This document shows, piece by piece, positions 1 to 12,129 of a stretch of DNA of 43,450 nt. The stretch covers positions 5,157 through 48,606 of the forward strand of contig JBBBWG010027390.1 in assembly GCA_037176905.1 (NCBI GenBank), written 5' to 3'. The notes beneath the pieces were generated by a model, which was given only the letters and a program-made list of their open reading frames with translations, searched no databases and was not told where the DNA came from. The position numbers were made by a program, and so were the translations under genes. Numbering within the stretch: the first letter of the stretch is position 1; every line of letters starts with the position of its first letter. This DNA comes from Azolla pinnata. Lineage: Eukaryota > Streptophyta > Polypodiopsida > Salviniales > Salviniaceae.

Positions 1-107
1 AAGCTAACAGCCAATCAAAATAAGCTAACAGCCACTACTGTAAATATGCTTCATCTACTTCGTACAGAAATTTGGACCATATTAGTTTCATAGACTCCAG
101 ATCTTAC

Positions 108-1578
108 TTGTAATCTATTATAATGGCACTGTGCAAACCGGTCTTCTTTCTCTCCAGGGGAGAGCCCGGTACCTGCTTCAACCCGTGCTTGGTAGTTGAC
201 AATTGATGCTGGAATTTAGAGACGAAAGGATTAATTCTGAAACATCAGACAATACATACAGATATAAATACACATGCATACATAGACACATACAGACACG
301 TACATGAATGCAAACGTGTTTGTTTATACACTGATAACATCAGATTGAAAACCATTACAGCATGTCCTAGAAAAAGGCTTCAGGAAATAGAATTTTTACA
401 TCTACATGCGTATTTGTGCAGATGAGCAGCTGGTGCATTACTGATTTGTTCACACAGATACATGGAAATTTGTTCATGTCCAAAGTTTGAAAAATAAATC
501 GAATTTCTCTGAATGGTCTATAATTTGAACCCTTACTCATACAGACAACATAGAGGCTATACTGCAAATGATGCATCAATGTAGGGAGATTATTACCATC
601 ACAAAACCATGTAGCTGTAGGACTAATTGTTACGCATTGATGAGCCCTGCAATCTTCCTGAAATTCAAACACCCATTTGTTGCTTACAATTTTATACTCC
701 CCCTTGAACAAAGATAGGAATGACTCATTGGCAATCCCAATGTAAAGGAAATATTCTTATTAACGCATTTAGTGTGTGCACACACAGTTAGACATAACCA
801 AGGGGAACAGAAAATGGGTTAATGGAAATTCTATAGCACCTTCCCTACAGGCAACAATTCACTCTCTGTTGCAACAATTTGAGTACACACAACGAACACA
901 AGTGTAATGCCAGAATAAGATGTAAATGTGGCCTCAAAAACCCTAAGGCGCTCCACCAAATGTAAGCATGAAACGACTGAGAAAGATATAAGGAGCAAAT
1001 ACCAGGTATGAGTCATATTTAAACTCTCCATCCGAACCAACATTTGGAATAACAAAACAAGGCTGAGGTGTCAATGCTGAACAGTCCGGTGACAACACTG
1101 GTGTCCAAGTCTGAGCCAAACAACCCAATGCTGTATACAGCAAACAACAACGAAATAACATGTGGTCAACAATGATCAGCTTTTCAATTTAGATCCACAT
1201 ATATTACTCTATATACATATGCATTATCGTACAATTACATATGCATACACATTTTATGTGAGAATCTAACTGATTTAAGATGCATTAAGATCGATATAAT
1301 CCTCATTAATGTTCTTCATCAGCATCAAAATGTATCGTGACAAATTCTCTTATGCGGTGTCTAGACAGACATACTCCAATAAAATCGAGAGCTACGGAGT
1401 CTTACAATACTTAACGATCACATAACACGCAATCCATAAGGCGCTTTCTTTTAACACCACCATCCTTTTCTTACTCTACTCTCATGATAGCAACCATCTA
1501 CACATCTTCAGAAGGGGGGATGCACGAAGGACCTGCACTCGAAAAATTCCAAACATGTACGTTTTCTTCCTTCTCCAT
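108..1578 (-). CDS. Unrecognised small Cys-containing protein, four exons (3' end uncertain)
   Basis: I do not recognise the family. Four phase-compatible exons on the minus strand are 1533-1578, 1003-1130, 597-657 and 108-208. Each has a usable AG acceptor and GT donor, and the phases 1, 0, 1, 0 fit without a stop. The start is the ATG at 1578 (MEKEENVHVWNF). The product has at least 112 residues. It has five Cys in the stretch from DCSALTPQPC to FCDASIV, then a charged segment LSPGEKEDRF. No signal peptide or membrane helix is visible, so it is probably soluble. After CAA at 108 the frame either reads on to a TGA at 51-53 (130 residues), is spliced to a TAG near the left edge, or continues outside the window. 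The exon chain is seen in the sequence; that it is an expressed gene is inferred from the phase agreement. Confidence 0.55.
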
Positions 1579-1924
1579 GGCAAGGCTCCTAGGCACGGGA
1601 TGCTCGCGGCCTTTGTACATGTTTCATTTCGTTTTAAGACCGGATCTCCGCTGTATGTTAGACGTAGAAGGAAAAAAAGAACGGCGTCCACCATAGCACG
1701 ACGATCGTTGGCAAATGAATCAAAGGCATCGGCGCGGATTAAAAGGGAACGGGAAAGGAAGCAGCATTACGAAGCAGCGCTGGTGTTTTCCACCGTTTGA
1801 GGAGACACAGAAAGAAAAGAGGCAAGGAGAGGGGGGAGGGGGATCAAGGGCAGGAAGAACGGCAGGGTACAGAGAGATGGGTACCTGGAGATATACGTAG
1901 AAATGCGGGAGGACGGCGAGATTT

Positions 1925-1993
1925 CGACAGAGATCGAGAAGAAGACGACGAAGACGAAGACGAAGACGAAGAAGAAGAAGAAGAAGAAGAAGA
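1925..1993. repeat. GAC/GAA trinucleotide tract
   Basis: GAAGAC-type triplets grade into an uninterrupted GAA run. On the minus strand this is a CTT-rich leader about 350-410 bp upstream of the ATG at 1578. Similar GAA/CTT tracts occur near the 5' ends of the glucosidase gene and of the small membrane protein gene. Confidence 0.8.
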
Positions 1994-2124
1994 GCCGTTG
2001 AAATTAGTTAGTGTTTTGCTTCACGAGACCAAATTGTGAATTTGGTCTCTTCATTTCGGCGAAATTACAGATATGACCTTTTCATTGAAAGAATGCCAAA
2101 TTTGCAAATCTAGTCTTTTTGGAC

Positions 2125-2560
2125 ACTTCTTCTTCAGTTTCTGAGTTTCTCTCTCTGCTCTGAAAAACAAGACTCTGAAGAGTTCCCTGTTTCTTCTGCT
2201 CTGGAATAAACAAGACTCTGCAGAGTTCCCTGTTTCTTCTGCTCCGGAAAAAAACAAGATTCTATAAGAGTCGCTCTTCTTCCGTTTCCGACGAAAAGAC
2301 TCGGTAAACGGTCTGCTGTTTGCTGCTCCGGCGCGAGACTCCGCGGAGTTCCGCTGCTTCTGTTACCGACGCGGGACTTTGTTAGAGCTTGCTGCTTCGA
2401 GAACTTGTAGCAGAGTCTTCGAGAACTTGTTGAGTCTTCCGTTCCGACACAGGACTTGTAAGAGAGCCCCCTGCTTCCGTTTTGAGATTGTCAGAGATCA
2501 GAGAGTCTCTCTCCTCTCCTGTTTCGACACGAGACTGTAGAGTCTCTCTCCTCTTCTGAT
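2125..2560. repeat. Degenerate tandem repeat, unit about 45-60 bp
   Basis: The motifs GAGACTC(T/C)GCAGAGTTCC, TGTTTCTTCTGCTC and CCGTTCCGACACGAGACT recur about eight times with substitutions and length changes. GACTCTGnAGAGTT is itself a short inverted repeat. No coding frame passes through the tract. Confidence 0.6.
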
Positions 2561-2608
2561 CAATCACAGACAAGGCATAGATTATATGTTCATTAAGATC
2601 ATGGATCA

Positions 2609-2640
2609 TGTGTGTGTGTGTGTGTGTTTGTTTGTTTGTG
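2609..2640. repeat. (TG)n microsatellite followed by (TTTG)n
   Basis: About nine TG dinucleotides are followed by TTTG tetranucleotides. Confidence 0.9.
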
Positions 2641-3239
2641 TTTCATAGATCCGTAGACTAGCCTTCGAAACGCTCCGATTTCCAATGGTTGCTTTGATGC
2701 CAAATATAGCAAAGCTTTTGTCGCATCATTAGCGGCTCCGATTCGCATGGATAAATAAGATAAGAGGACATTCAAAGAGCAAAGGCGCTCGATCATAGCA
2801 TTCCTTCTGTACAAGAGCATCTACCTGGAATCAGTGCTAGGAAGAGGCCCCCCTCCAAACATCAACTCACATTCTTCATTGTCTAGTAAACACATTCCAA
2901 GAGCTAAAACACATTTCAAGAGCTAGAGCAGATAGATGAATGAAACACGAATTTTACGAGCAAATTGTTCGATGATCTTTTTCTCCGGCACTTCGCTCGG
3001 GCAGCAATCGACATAAACGAACGCGAAACGGAGAAGAAAAAAAAAGCTCCTCCCTTATTTGCAAATTGGGTCGATTACGAGCACTCGAGCGGTTCAAACT
3101 TTGAAGACATTTGGTTTTTGGAAATGCATTTTTGCAACTTCAAAAAGACAATGGAGTGGGAAGGCTCTCAAAAACTCCCCTTTTTGTAGTTGTTCCAACC
3201 TTCATTCAGCTTTTTCTGTTTCCTTTTAATGCATCTTCT

Positions 3240-6200
3240 TCAGTAAGCTTCAGCCATTATCAGAAGAATCAGAGATGTCCATCCTGTGAAAGGATGAGCT
3301 CCTTTGCCCTTTCCCTCGGCAAAATTGTCGTATTGTTCCCACAGATAACCGCTCTCGTAGAAGGAATCGACGACATTCCTTTTCCGGCGTCAAAGATCAA
3401 CAAGATTACATACAAAGGAAAGTTATGAACCTAGATACCAAACCTCATCAATTTTACAACACGATATGAAAGCGCACCGGAAAATTCATGACCCGCACAA
3501 ACCTCATCAAGTTTTGCCGAAGCTTTGCGTAGATCTCCGATGCTCTGCTCTTGTATGGTCCAGATGCTGGTAACATTTCATCCGATGAGATCAAACGAAT
3601 GCTTCATACAGAGACCTGTAACGACGCATCGACAAGTGGTACCTTGTGAATAGTGATACAAAGATCGAAGAACGAGGTAGTTTATGTTCATCCACACAGG
3701 ACCCCTCCAGTACGGTGGATCGTGCTCCGTATTATGCTTCATGTATAATGAGCTGCATAGAATATATAAGATAAATCAACAATCAAATCATTTGAATCCA
3801 TCTTTGTCATAAAGGATCTGTTTCTTCTTGGCTGTTTCGTGCTACGCTAGAGAGCCGGATATGCTTTCTATTTACCTTGTGGTTGCAAGTGACCGTAAAC
3901 CAAATCCTGTCCAAAGTAGTTTCTCATCCTCTATAAGGTTCAAATGCTTTTCAAGGGTCGGAGAATCCTATACATAATATGCAACAAAACAACAGTTTGA
4001 GTCATCTGTGACGCTAGTTTAAGGATTGATTCGTTTCCTGCTTTCGATACTTACAGCTGGTAAAATCTTGATGATGAAAGGAAAAAGGCTGACATATCCA
4101 AAATGAGGCACAAATCGTAGACGGGGTTGTCCCTGGACAGTCCTCACCAGCTCCTGTCTCATATATCCACTCTGTGAATCCTGCCAAACTTTCCATGACA
4201 ACTTGACCTGCAAGAATAAAGAATAACTAGGAATAATTACTAGCTTCACCATATAGTCGATAAAACGAAAAGGGTAAAAACAAGCACCTTTTCTGTATGG
4301 TTCCCATAATCATAATAACGCCCAGTTGCAGAACTATGATGCAACTTCAATATCCCAAAAAAGAAACACACAAACAAAATAAGTCAATCCTGTAATTCGG
4401 ATCTTCAGAAAATCATAGTCGAGCCTACATAAGGGAAAATACCTTATTTAGAAGGTCTAGATCCCATAAAAGCTTGGCTGTTGCTTCATAGTCCTGCTCG
4501 AAAAAATAAATAAATAATCGTCATTGGTAAGCTCCAAGAAACAATGCTAATACCATTTTGAAGTATAAGAATACAGGTGTCAACCAACAATGAATAACTC
4601 AATTTGTAGTACATTGTTGTGTTCATCTAGGACTGAGGAGATTGTGGCCATTGACCTGGCTGCTAACGACATCCAGCACCTTAAATCCAGATGTCTTTCA
4701 TCTTGACTGGGGTGAGAAGCACGGGGATAGTCATCCAGACCAGAGGAGAGAGACTGCGATTATTGAATAGCTTAGTTATATTGCACACGATGCATCGAGT
4801 TTTGAGCTGATAAATTCCACCTCATCTAGGCCTAAGGGCAATTTGCAAAGGGAACAGTTTCTCACCTTTGGGTTAAGTTCCCGGTCTGTAACCCCATCTC
4901 TTCCATGCCAAAAGTAGCTTCCATGAATCTTTCCTAGATGGGACAAAAATATAAATCTGATTGATTTTCTAGTAGTAGCACGAGCTGAATCACTCTATAA
5001 CCCCTTCCAAAGGAGAGCTTTTCTCCATCAATAATCAAGGTTTTGAGTGCAAACTATTTGTAATATAACAATTCAAATCATAGAATGGCCTATAATCTCT
5101 TTGGTGTAGATCATATCTCATTAACCAGCATCAGAAAACCTTGAGCCATTACCTGCCTGACTGGTATTGAACCAGTTGAACCATGCTTTTAATCTTGGAA
5201 ACACCGTCTTGAAGAATATGTAGTCATCACTATCTCTCGACAGCTTTGATTGTTCCAGCAATGCTGATAAATGCTCTAAATACAGCAACAATACAGCAGA
5301 AATGAAGGACCAACCAAAGCATAACAGAGATGAAGCATCCGTGCATGGTAAATGAAACAAATTACTTCTATTCGTCAGAAATAAAGTCTCTTTTTTATGT
5401 ATTCCTTGCACTGAACATACCCTATTAACAAACACAACTATTTGAGCGGTCCCATATAAGCATCACGACCTAATGCCAATCCCTCTTCCAAAATATATTA
5501 CCAAGCAGATTTGTTTACATCTCTTCCCATGCACATTGCAAATTTCTATTGTCTGGTTATCATCTACCAAAGCATTCAGTAGTCTATTGCTAGTTAAAAG
5601 TCAAAAGGCCAAAGAAAGCAAAACCCAGCCAACAAATCTATAATCTGCCCGTTAGCTATCACACAACTGTTTCACTAATAATATGAGGACATTCAAGAAA
5701 CCCCGAATACATGGACAGAGATACCTTGAATTACTAAGAACAGTGTTGGTGGGTTAGCATTGCTGGTATGTTGTAAAATAAAATCTTCTGGAACCTTGCT
5801 GCGAAACAAAAAGAGAGATTAGAGCTTGGGGATGATTGATTTCATGAGAGTATATTGCACAATATAATTACACAATACCTGCGAGCCTCCTTCCCAAGAA
5901 TTTGTTCACGAGGGATCCATCCATTAACATTCATTAAATCAAGCCAATTAGCAATGATTTCCATGCTTATATTCTTATCCCATAGCCTGTAAAGAATAAA
6001 AAATTTGCGTGGAACCGTTATGATTTGTAGAAATTGGCCATTCAATTGGAATAATAAACTCCTATCTTAAGCATATACATACAATATACTTTATTGGAAA
6101 GAAACTCTCATGCTATCATATTGTGAGCTTCAAACAGGTATTATATAGGAGATAAGCTAATAGCCCGTAACCTTATAATCAATTGATGGAACCCTTCATC

Positions 6201-9200
6201 CCAAAGAAAGCCACGTGGAAACATCGACCGGCTTGGAACTGCAGTATATAAAGATGCAGGCCAATATAGCCAATACTTCTCAGAATTACTGGCCTGCAGA
6301 AAAATATCTAAGCTTTGAGTGTTGAAGATATAGTGGCTTATATGTACATTCAGAAGTAGCTGGATTACTAATGCTTTTCTTATGAATTTGTACACTCCAT
6401 TTCTGTCCTATAAGGCTAACAGTATGGAAGTGTTATTTCCCTGGAAAAATCAATGAGACAATCATATGCTCATTTAGTATGGAAAACTTAGAAGTGGTGA
6501 TGGCTTGAATCTGATGAACATATGCAACATGAACACTTCAGTTTGTGGCATGTATCTGATTAGTGGTATTATGAACAGTATTATAAGAAGGCTTTCACAA
6601 GATATCTGGTGCAATAACCATTGTACAATATGCTACAAAACACCCAGGAAAATCCATACGAGAAGGGCATAGAAATTGACCACAAGTGAGCTTTTTCACT
6701 GATAAAATGCATTAAGGCATCAATTCTCGAGTCCTGATCACACGTGAGCAACACAGGTGTTTCTCCCAACCTTTGAGGTCCTTCCACCCTTGATTTTGGG
6801 GATTTTAGGCATGTTTATTCAACGTATTTAAGATTTAATGCCTGACATGCTTGGGATCTCTTACTGGAAAGTCTGGAGGAACTGCAATGCGTGATTGACC
6901 AAAAAAATAACCAATTCCACCAAATAAATTGCTTAGTGCAGCTTTCCCAACCTCAATATATCTGTCATCAAGAACCTGCACACATTCTATTAGATAGCCA
7001 AGGCATATCTCACTTCAAGCTGTGAACTGCAAACCGGAACCCTTAAAGGATCATTTTATGGTCATCTTTTCATTTACCTTATCTTTAAGCCCAAAGATTC
7101 TCTCAAATCGTCTATTGAAGGACGCTTCTTTTTCTCCTATTTCATGACTAAGTTCAGTTCCTGCAAATATATTCCAAAAAGTCGGCAATGACTGTTCTAA
7201 TCGTTTTACCACTTTCCGGTAATCTTTCATAATAATTTAACACTATAAACGTACTCTATGCAAGTACAGTACCTGAAAGTTTTTCCACTCTTGCATGGAT
7301 GTCAGTAATATTTACAGCGACAGTAGATACATATACAAAATCTATAGTAAATGGTAACCTGCCATTGAGCTGCACAATGGTGTAACAGCAGTGAATAATC
7401 ATCTCTTACCACTGACTAAAAAACAATTACGATTAGGACAAAAATTACAGTTTAGTGAAGATCAGGAAGACAGCTCAGACCTGAAACACTACGACATTGG
7501 AAGATACTTGAGCAACATCAGGAAGCTTCAGGTTTCCGGTTCTTTTTACCTGGTGCAGCAAAACACAGTAATATAAAAAACGAACACAGTTAATGAGCAG
7601 GAAAAACAAAGCATTGGAATGCACAAAATTTTGAAGCCCCAAAAGTAGAAATATTGAAAGAAGCATAACACTACGTTCAACATGTTTTTTACCTGCTCCT
7701 GAAGGGTTTGAGAGACTAATTCAGTCATGTTATGCATGTGCACTGTAGAGTAGCCAGCAAAATAGATATCTTTCTTTCTCTGTGAAATCATCACATGCCT
7801 TGAATTTCAGAATAAAGTATGCTCAGAAGATACCTCATATCAAAATACACCTGATGGTATAACCGTAGAAATTTAGGATTTTCAAAGCCATGGATTTTAC
7901 CAGCCAATTTATACTTTACCACAATAATTTCCCTATCAGTACAGTCAGTCATGTGAACTATCAAGATACTAATGAACAACTGAGTGTAGCTTATAAAGAA
8001 GACAAGCTTTGGATTTGAATTCATAATTCATTTGTACACTGTTTTAAGATAAAGCAATTATGTGTTTGTAGTAGTTGTGGTACTACGTATGCCAATCCGA
8101 TCTCATTAATCAATGCCTCACTAGTTTGTGTTTAGCTTGCAACAACATAGTTAAGTTTGAACAAGAAATCCAAAGAAATGGAACAAAATCAAATACATTC
8201 TTACCATCCCAGATGCGTAAAGAGCCCAATTGCCAATACCCTTTTTCTCTCCTGAAACAAGGTTGTTCAGAGTTCCTAACCTCCGATCTTTTGGCCAGAT
8301 ACTTAATGAATTATCAGCTTCATCGGCCATATAGAATAGCAACGGCACTACTCTTTCAGAAGGGTGTTGGTCACTGTAACAAAAATTATAATAGATTACC
8401 ATCCAGATCCATGTAAACAAACATTCCACAAAGGTACAATGATATTTCCGTCTGCATACCATCAAACATCAATGAGAAAAAGTTTCTGTAGTTCTGTGAG
8501 TTATATAACAATATTTATGAACAATCTATTGAATGTGCAAAATTTATAAACCGGTATACTCTGAGAATTAATACACAATTTATCACAGTTTTTTAAATCA
8601 CCGAACAGAGCCTTCTGTTCTACCTAAGTGTCTACATGGATGGAAACTGGGATCTGATTGACACATAAAGCATAAATATTTGGAAAAGCACAATGCAAAG
8701 GAAAAGACTTGTTGCATTTTTTTAGCACTTCATAGAAGCTTAAAAGCCGTAAATCAAAGTAATGTATTTCTTTTCTTGAGATATTCTGTGATTTCTAAGC
8801 ATAACACTGTGAAACGTGATCGTTGATTATCTCTTTGATCTAATTCATGAATTTTAAATATCATAAATCTGTTATAGCACGAAATCTGGCTAACATAAGT
8901 GAACATGCACGTTATATTTTGGGTGAGTTATTATCTTTGGTGGGTTTCTTATCTCCTCTTTCCGTTGATCTAATATTTATAGCCATACATGATCTATTGC
9001 ACGAACGAATATGAGACAGATTACATGGCCATGTGTAAACCTGATATCCTCCACAGAAATACGAACTGCCCAATCACCACCATATCCACTGGAGGGAAAT
9101 GTTTTCTTCACAAATATTGTCTTGAGCAGTATGTTTCCATCAAGAATTTCCTGCAGCACTCGAGAATGTAGCTTTATACTTCAAATTAAGCACAAGATAA

Positions 9201-11483
9201 CAAAACAAACAGAACATCACATTGCTATACTGGGGACAAGTCATTGACATGATATTATTTAAACACGTGTGCAGGTAAGGCTGAAAATTTATTGAGATCT
9301 ATGCAGATTTCTTGGTTAGCTTCAACATGTCAGAACTGAATTTAGACAAGAAAACCAACACGAATACTAACCTGATATCCATAAGTCCTGCCATCATGCC
9401 GCAACCATCCATATTGTCTCAGGTTATCTGAAGCTTCACATGTATGACGAACTTTAGGTGTACCATCTTTGTCAGTGCCAACCCACATCAGACCTGCTAG
9501 CAATGATTTTGGAATCCTGTGCTCAATATAACAATCAATCATACAGATGGAAGGAGATCAAGATTCTTGCATAGCAACACATGCAATGAAGGGACATTAG
9601 AATATGAGATAAATACCGTGAACGTATCCCTAGATAGAGATTTGGCCTATATGTACCCCAAAATAAGTCCTTCTGATGTTGTCCTTTAAACTGTGCAGAC
9701 AGCAACACAACTGTTTATTAATCTGTAAATATATGCTGATCTGCTCGTAAAATATAGAATGAGTGTGACAAAAACATCATGACGAGAATCCATTAAAAAT
9801 CTTTATCCTTCAACAAGTAGATCCTGGATTTCTCAAAACGATGGCACAAATGATGTTCTATTGTGCATCAGGTCAAAGATTAGGGAAATAATCAGATCTT
9901 CCAGGGATTGACTATCTGTTAGAGATTGGGGTTCGTCCGCCTGTGAGTGGATCAGGTCTAGTGAGCTTCTATACAGTCAGTCAGATGTGTACACTACCTG
10001 CAATGGTGCATCATACCCAAAAACGGTGCACCATTGCATTTTTCATAGGATATTTATATCCAGCATTCTGTTCATAACCTTGGATCTTGCCATGGGTTTC
10101 CACAACATTATAATCCAATAATGACCAACACTTACCAAAGCAATAAGTTGTACTATACGTATATTAATGACAATGTTCCAGTGAAGACCTCCACATCCCC
10201 TCCCAAGAAACGTTGGCTCCATATGAATATCCTCATCATGTTCGTAACATAAGCAGGACAAGATATCACTGCTGGATCCAGTGGAGAGGCAGAATCTTGG
10301 GTGAAAACACCGAGCACAACTCCCTCAGAGAGGATTATGGATGATTCGAGAGGTCCCAGGCAGACACATTTACGTCAATGGCATCCGTTGAATCCACCCC
10401 ATCTATATTTATTCCACACATGTGCACATGTTACTCCAATTCCATATTAATGATCATCATAATCTGATCCTGCTCCATAATTTTCCTTGCATTGACATGA
10501 TCTTACACATCTATCAAGAGCGTAATGGAGCTATAAATAAATCAAGATATATGGTTCGGATTGAAAGCTTCACCCCTCTTTTGCGCTTTTCTCAGGTTCG
10601 CTCCTAAATTCTACTTCCCAGTGCATTCACACATTATATATACATTTCCATGCTTATAAAATGTCAAATTCAGGAAGTCAGTTCACCCAATATGGCAATA
10701 CATATACTTTCTAAGCTATGACAAGCCACATTTTTCCTCGTTTCCATGAGCGCACTCGAGTTTTCTCACTACGTCAAAGGCTCAAGACACCTGATGCACT
10801 CCTCGTGGAACCCAAGAAAACCCATTTTGCACTAAAGGCTCACGTGTTCCTAGATCCAATCAGTTTCCAAAAGTCGAATCTTTACATAAAAACACAAGCA
10901 TATATACGTACATCTCAGGCCTGTCAAGCCTCCAAGCATTTACACAGAGAGCACATCGAAACAAAATCTATTCCCTTGCTTTCAGGGAAGACGATCATGT
11001 TCTTTTCTTTCCTTTCATATGTTCGTCGTCGACTGCGTGAAAAGCTTACAAACATCACTGGAATCAATTTGCTGTATATACATGCACCACTTCGTTTATA
11101 GAGGTGCAAGGAGGGGAGCTGCTTCCTACCTGCGGAAGATCTGCGGCTTTAGGTCCCGGGAAGGGCGTGATATGCGAGGGAGCGGGAGCCTCGGATGAGG
11201 CGTTCCATTGCCGGATGGAGTAGAAAAGGAAAGGCGAGACCGCGAGGAGCAGGAGGAGCGGGGCGATGAGGGAGGAGAAGCTCGGTTGGAAGGAGCCATG
11301 GCGTTTCTTGTCTTTGAGGGGGGGAGGCCTGGCCGGGGTTCTCCTGGGAGCGTTCCTGCGAGAGGCGGTCGTAGACGAGGAAGAAGAAGAAGAAGAAGAA
11401 GAAGAAGAAGAAGAAGAAGCAGAAGCAGAAGCAGAAGCAGAAGCAGAAGAAGAAGAAGGCCTTCGTTCTTGCAAGAACGCCAT
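3240..11483 (-). CDS. GCS1: Mannosyl-oligosaccharide glucosidase (ER alpha-glucosidase I, GH63)
   Basis: Removes the terminal alpha-1,2-glucose from Glc3Man9GlcNAc2 on new N-glycoproteins in the ER. The CDS has 24 exons, bounded (high to low) by 11483-11130, 9690-9617, 9516-9372, 9150-9041, 8373-8205, 7913-7851, 7779-7693, 7549-7481, 7369-7273, 7160-7078, 6975-6865, 6293-6172, 5986-5879, 5798-5725, 5275-5153, 4933-4866, 4753-4613, 4493-4443, 4344-4288, 4207-4055, 3967-3876, 3752-3643, 3566-3503 and 3378-3240. They total 2664 nt (887 aa; about 850 is usual in plants). Visible parts are a cytosolic poly-Ser/Ala tail (residues 10-40), a type II membrane anchor (about 70-88), ITPFPGPK, the catalytic-domain signature [16 protein letters not shown] (475-490), the substrate-binding motif ERHLDLRCW (638-646), PPYWRGPVW and a C-terminal HPFTGWTSL. 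Exon 6 has a weak acceptor and is the least certain border. Nothing looks broken. Confidence 0.96.
11379..11456 (-). repeat. Coding GAA/GCA microsatellite (poly-Ser/Ala tail)
   Basis: On the plus strand this is a GAA run followed by alternating GCA-GAA. On the minus strand it is read as TCT and GCT codons and gives residues 10-37 of glucosidase I as Ser/Ala. Its length is likely to vary between individuals without changing the frame. Confidence 0.9.
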
Positions 11484-11526
11484 GGCAGCTTCGCACGCAG
11501 TTCTCGCTCGCTGTCGCTGCACATGC

Positions 11527-11569
11527 GCGCACACACACACACATACATACATACATACATACATACATG
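11527..11569. repeat. (CA)n(TACA)n microsatellite
   Basis: A short CA run passes into about seven TACA units in the leader or promoter of the glucosidase I gene. Confidence 0.9.
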
Positions 11570-11788
11570 CCCGTGTTGCACATGCAAACGCCCACATGCA
11601 TGAATGAGGGGGCCCCAAGCGACGCTTTGAATCGATCAGAAAGCATCGCGTTCCTGCTCCGTGAATCGATGCGCCGCTGGATTCCATCGCCATTCCGTCT
11701 CTGACGGGATTTCCAAGCCTCCATCGCCATCGTCCAGCGCCTGGAAATCGGCCCCCCAAAGCAAAATCCTGCCCAAAACCTGCACCGG

Positions 11789-11879
11789 CTTAGGGTTTTG
11801 GGTTCAGGGTTCAGGGTTTAGGGTTAGGGTTTCGGGTTCAGGGTTTAGGGTTTAGGGTTAGGGTTTAGGGTTTAGGGTT
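11789..11879 (+). repeat. Interstitial telomere-like tract (TTTAGGG and variants)
   Basis: About thirteen units of TTTAGGG, TTAGGG, TTCAGGG and TTCGGG are arranged head to tail, all with the G-rich strand on plus. TTTAGGG is the canonical plant telomere unit. Short telo-boxes (AAACCCTAA) are known in promoters of plant growth and translation genes. This tract is longer and sits between two divergent genes. Confidence 0.85.
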
Positions 11880-11897
11880 CCGCAGCAAATCCCGTTT

Positions 11898-12003
11898 CTG
11901 CTGCTGCTGCTGCTGCTTCAACCTAATGCTGCAAGGCGGCAACAAAGGTAGTATACATGCCCCGCTCCCTTTCCTTTCCTTTCCTTTCCTTTCCTTTCCT
12001 TTC
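11898..12003. repeat. (CTG)n and (TTTCC)n microsatellites
   Basis: A CTG run lies at about 11898-11916. A pentanucleotide CCTTT/TTTCC run of about seven units lies at 11968-12003, in the likely 5' leader of the plus-strand gene that starts at 12130. Confidence 0.9.
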
Positions 12004-12129
12004 TCCACCAAGAAGCGTCTTCCCTAACTCGGACGGTTCTTGATCAGAGAGATTCTGTGCACAGACATCGCCGCTGTATGTGGACATCCGCCATCGCCCT
12101 GGTCTCCATGGATCCTCGATGAAAAAGCC

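Larger units (their letters stand above)
1579..3239. other. Intergenic region, low complexity, no gene recognised
   Basis: This lies between the 5' end of the small minus-strand gene and the stop of the glucosidase I gene. The first part is purine-rich on the plus strand (CT-rich leader of the minus gene). It is followed by a degenerate repeat tract and a GT run. The open frames here are short and driven by low complexity. The right end, about 2950-3239, is probably the 3' UTR of the glucosidase gene. Confidence 0.5.
11484..12129. promoter_or_regulatory. Divergent promoter between glucosidase I and an unknown membrane protein gene
   Basis: The two ATGs, 11483 on minus and 12130 on plus, point away from each other with 646 bp between them, so this interval must hold both leaders and probably both promoters. 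It contains a CA/TACA microsatellite, telomere-like repeats, a CTG run and a TTTCC run. I see no convincing TATA box for either gene. That it is one shared promoter is inference. Confidence 0.55.

Noticed and set aside
1797-2039. Acidic 80-codon plus-strand frame with Asp/Glu run
   Set aside because: It is a translation of the GAC/GAA tract in the leader of a minus-strand gene; no homology is apparent.
6581-6787. 68-codon frame in the glucosidase I gene between exons 11 and 12
   Set aside because: Exons 11 and 12 join in phase 0 to the family sequence directly, so this is intron.
9264-9271. A further CACGTGTG in the glucosidase I gene
   Set aside because: A single octamer in an intron is expected by chance at about this frequency and has no promoter context.
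11208-11607. Arg-, Glu-, Leu- or Phe-rich frames around the glucosidase I start
   Set aside because: They are shadows of the GAA/GCA microsatellite that is coding on the minus strand.
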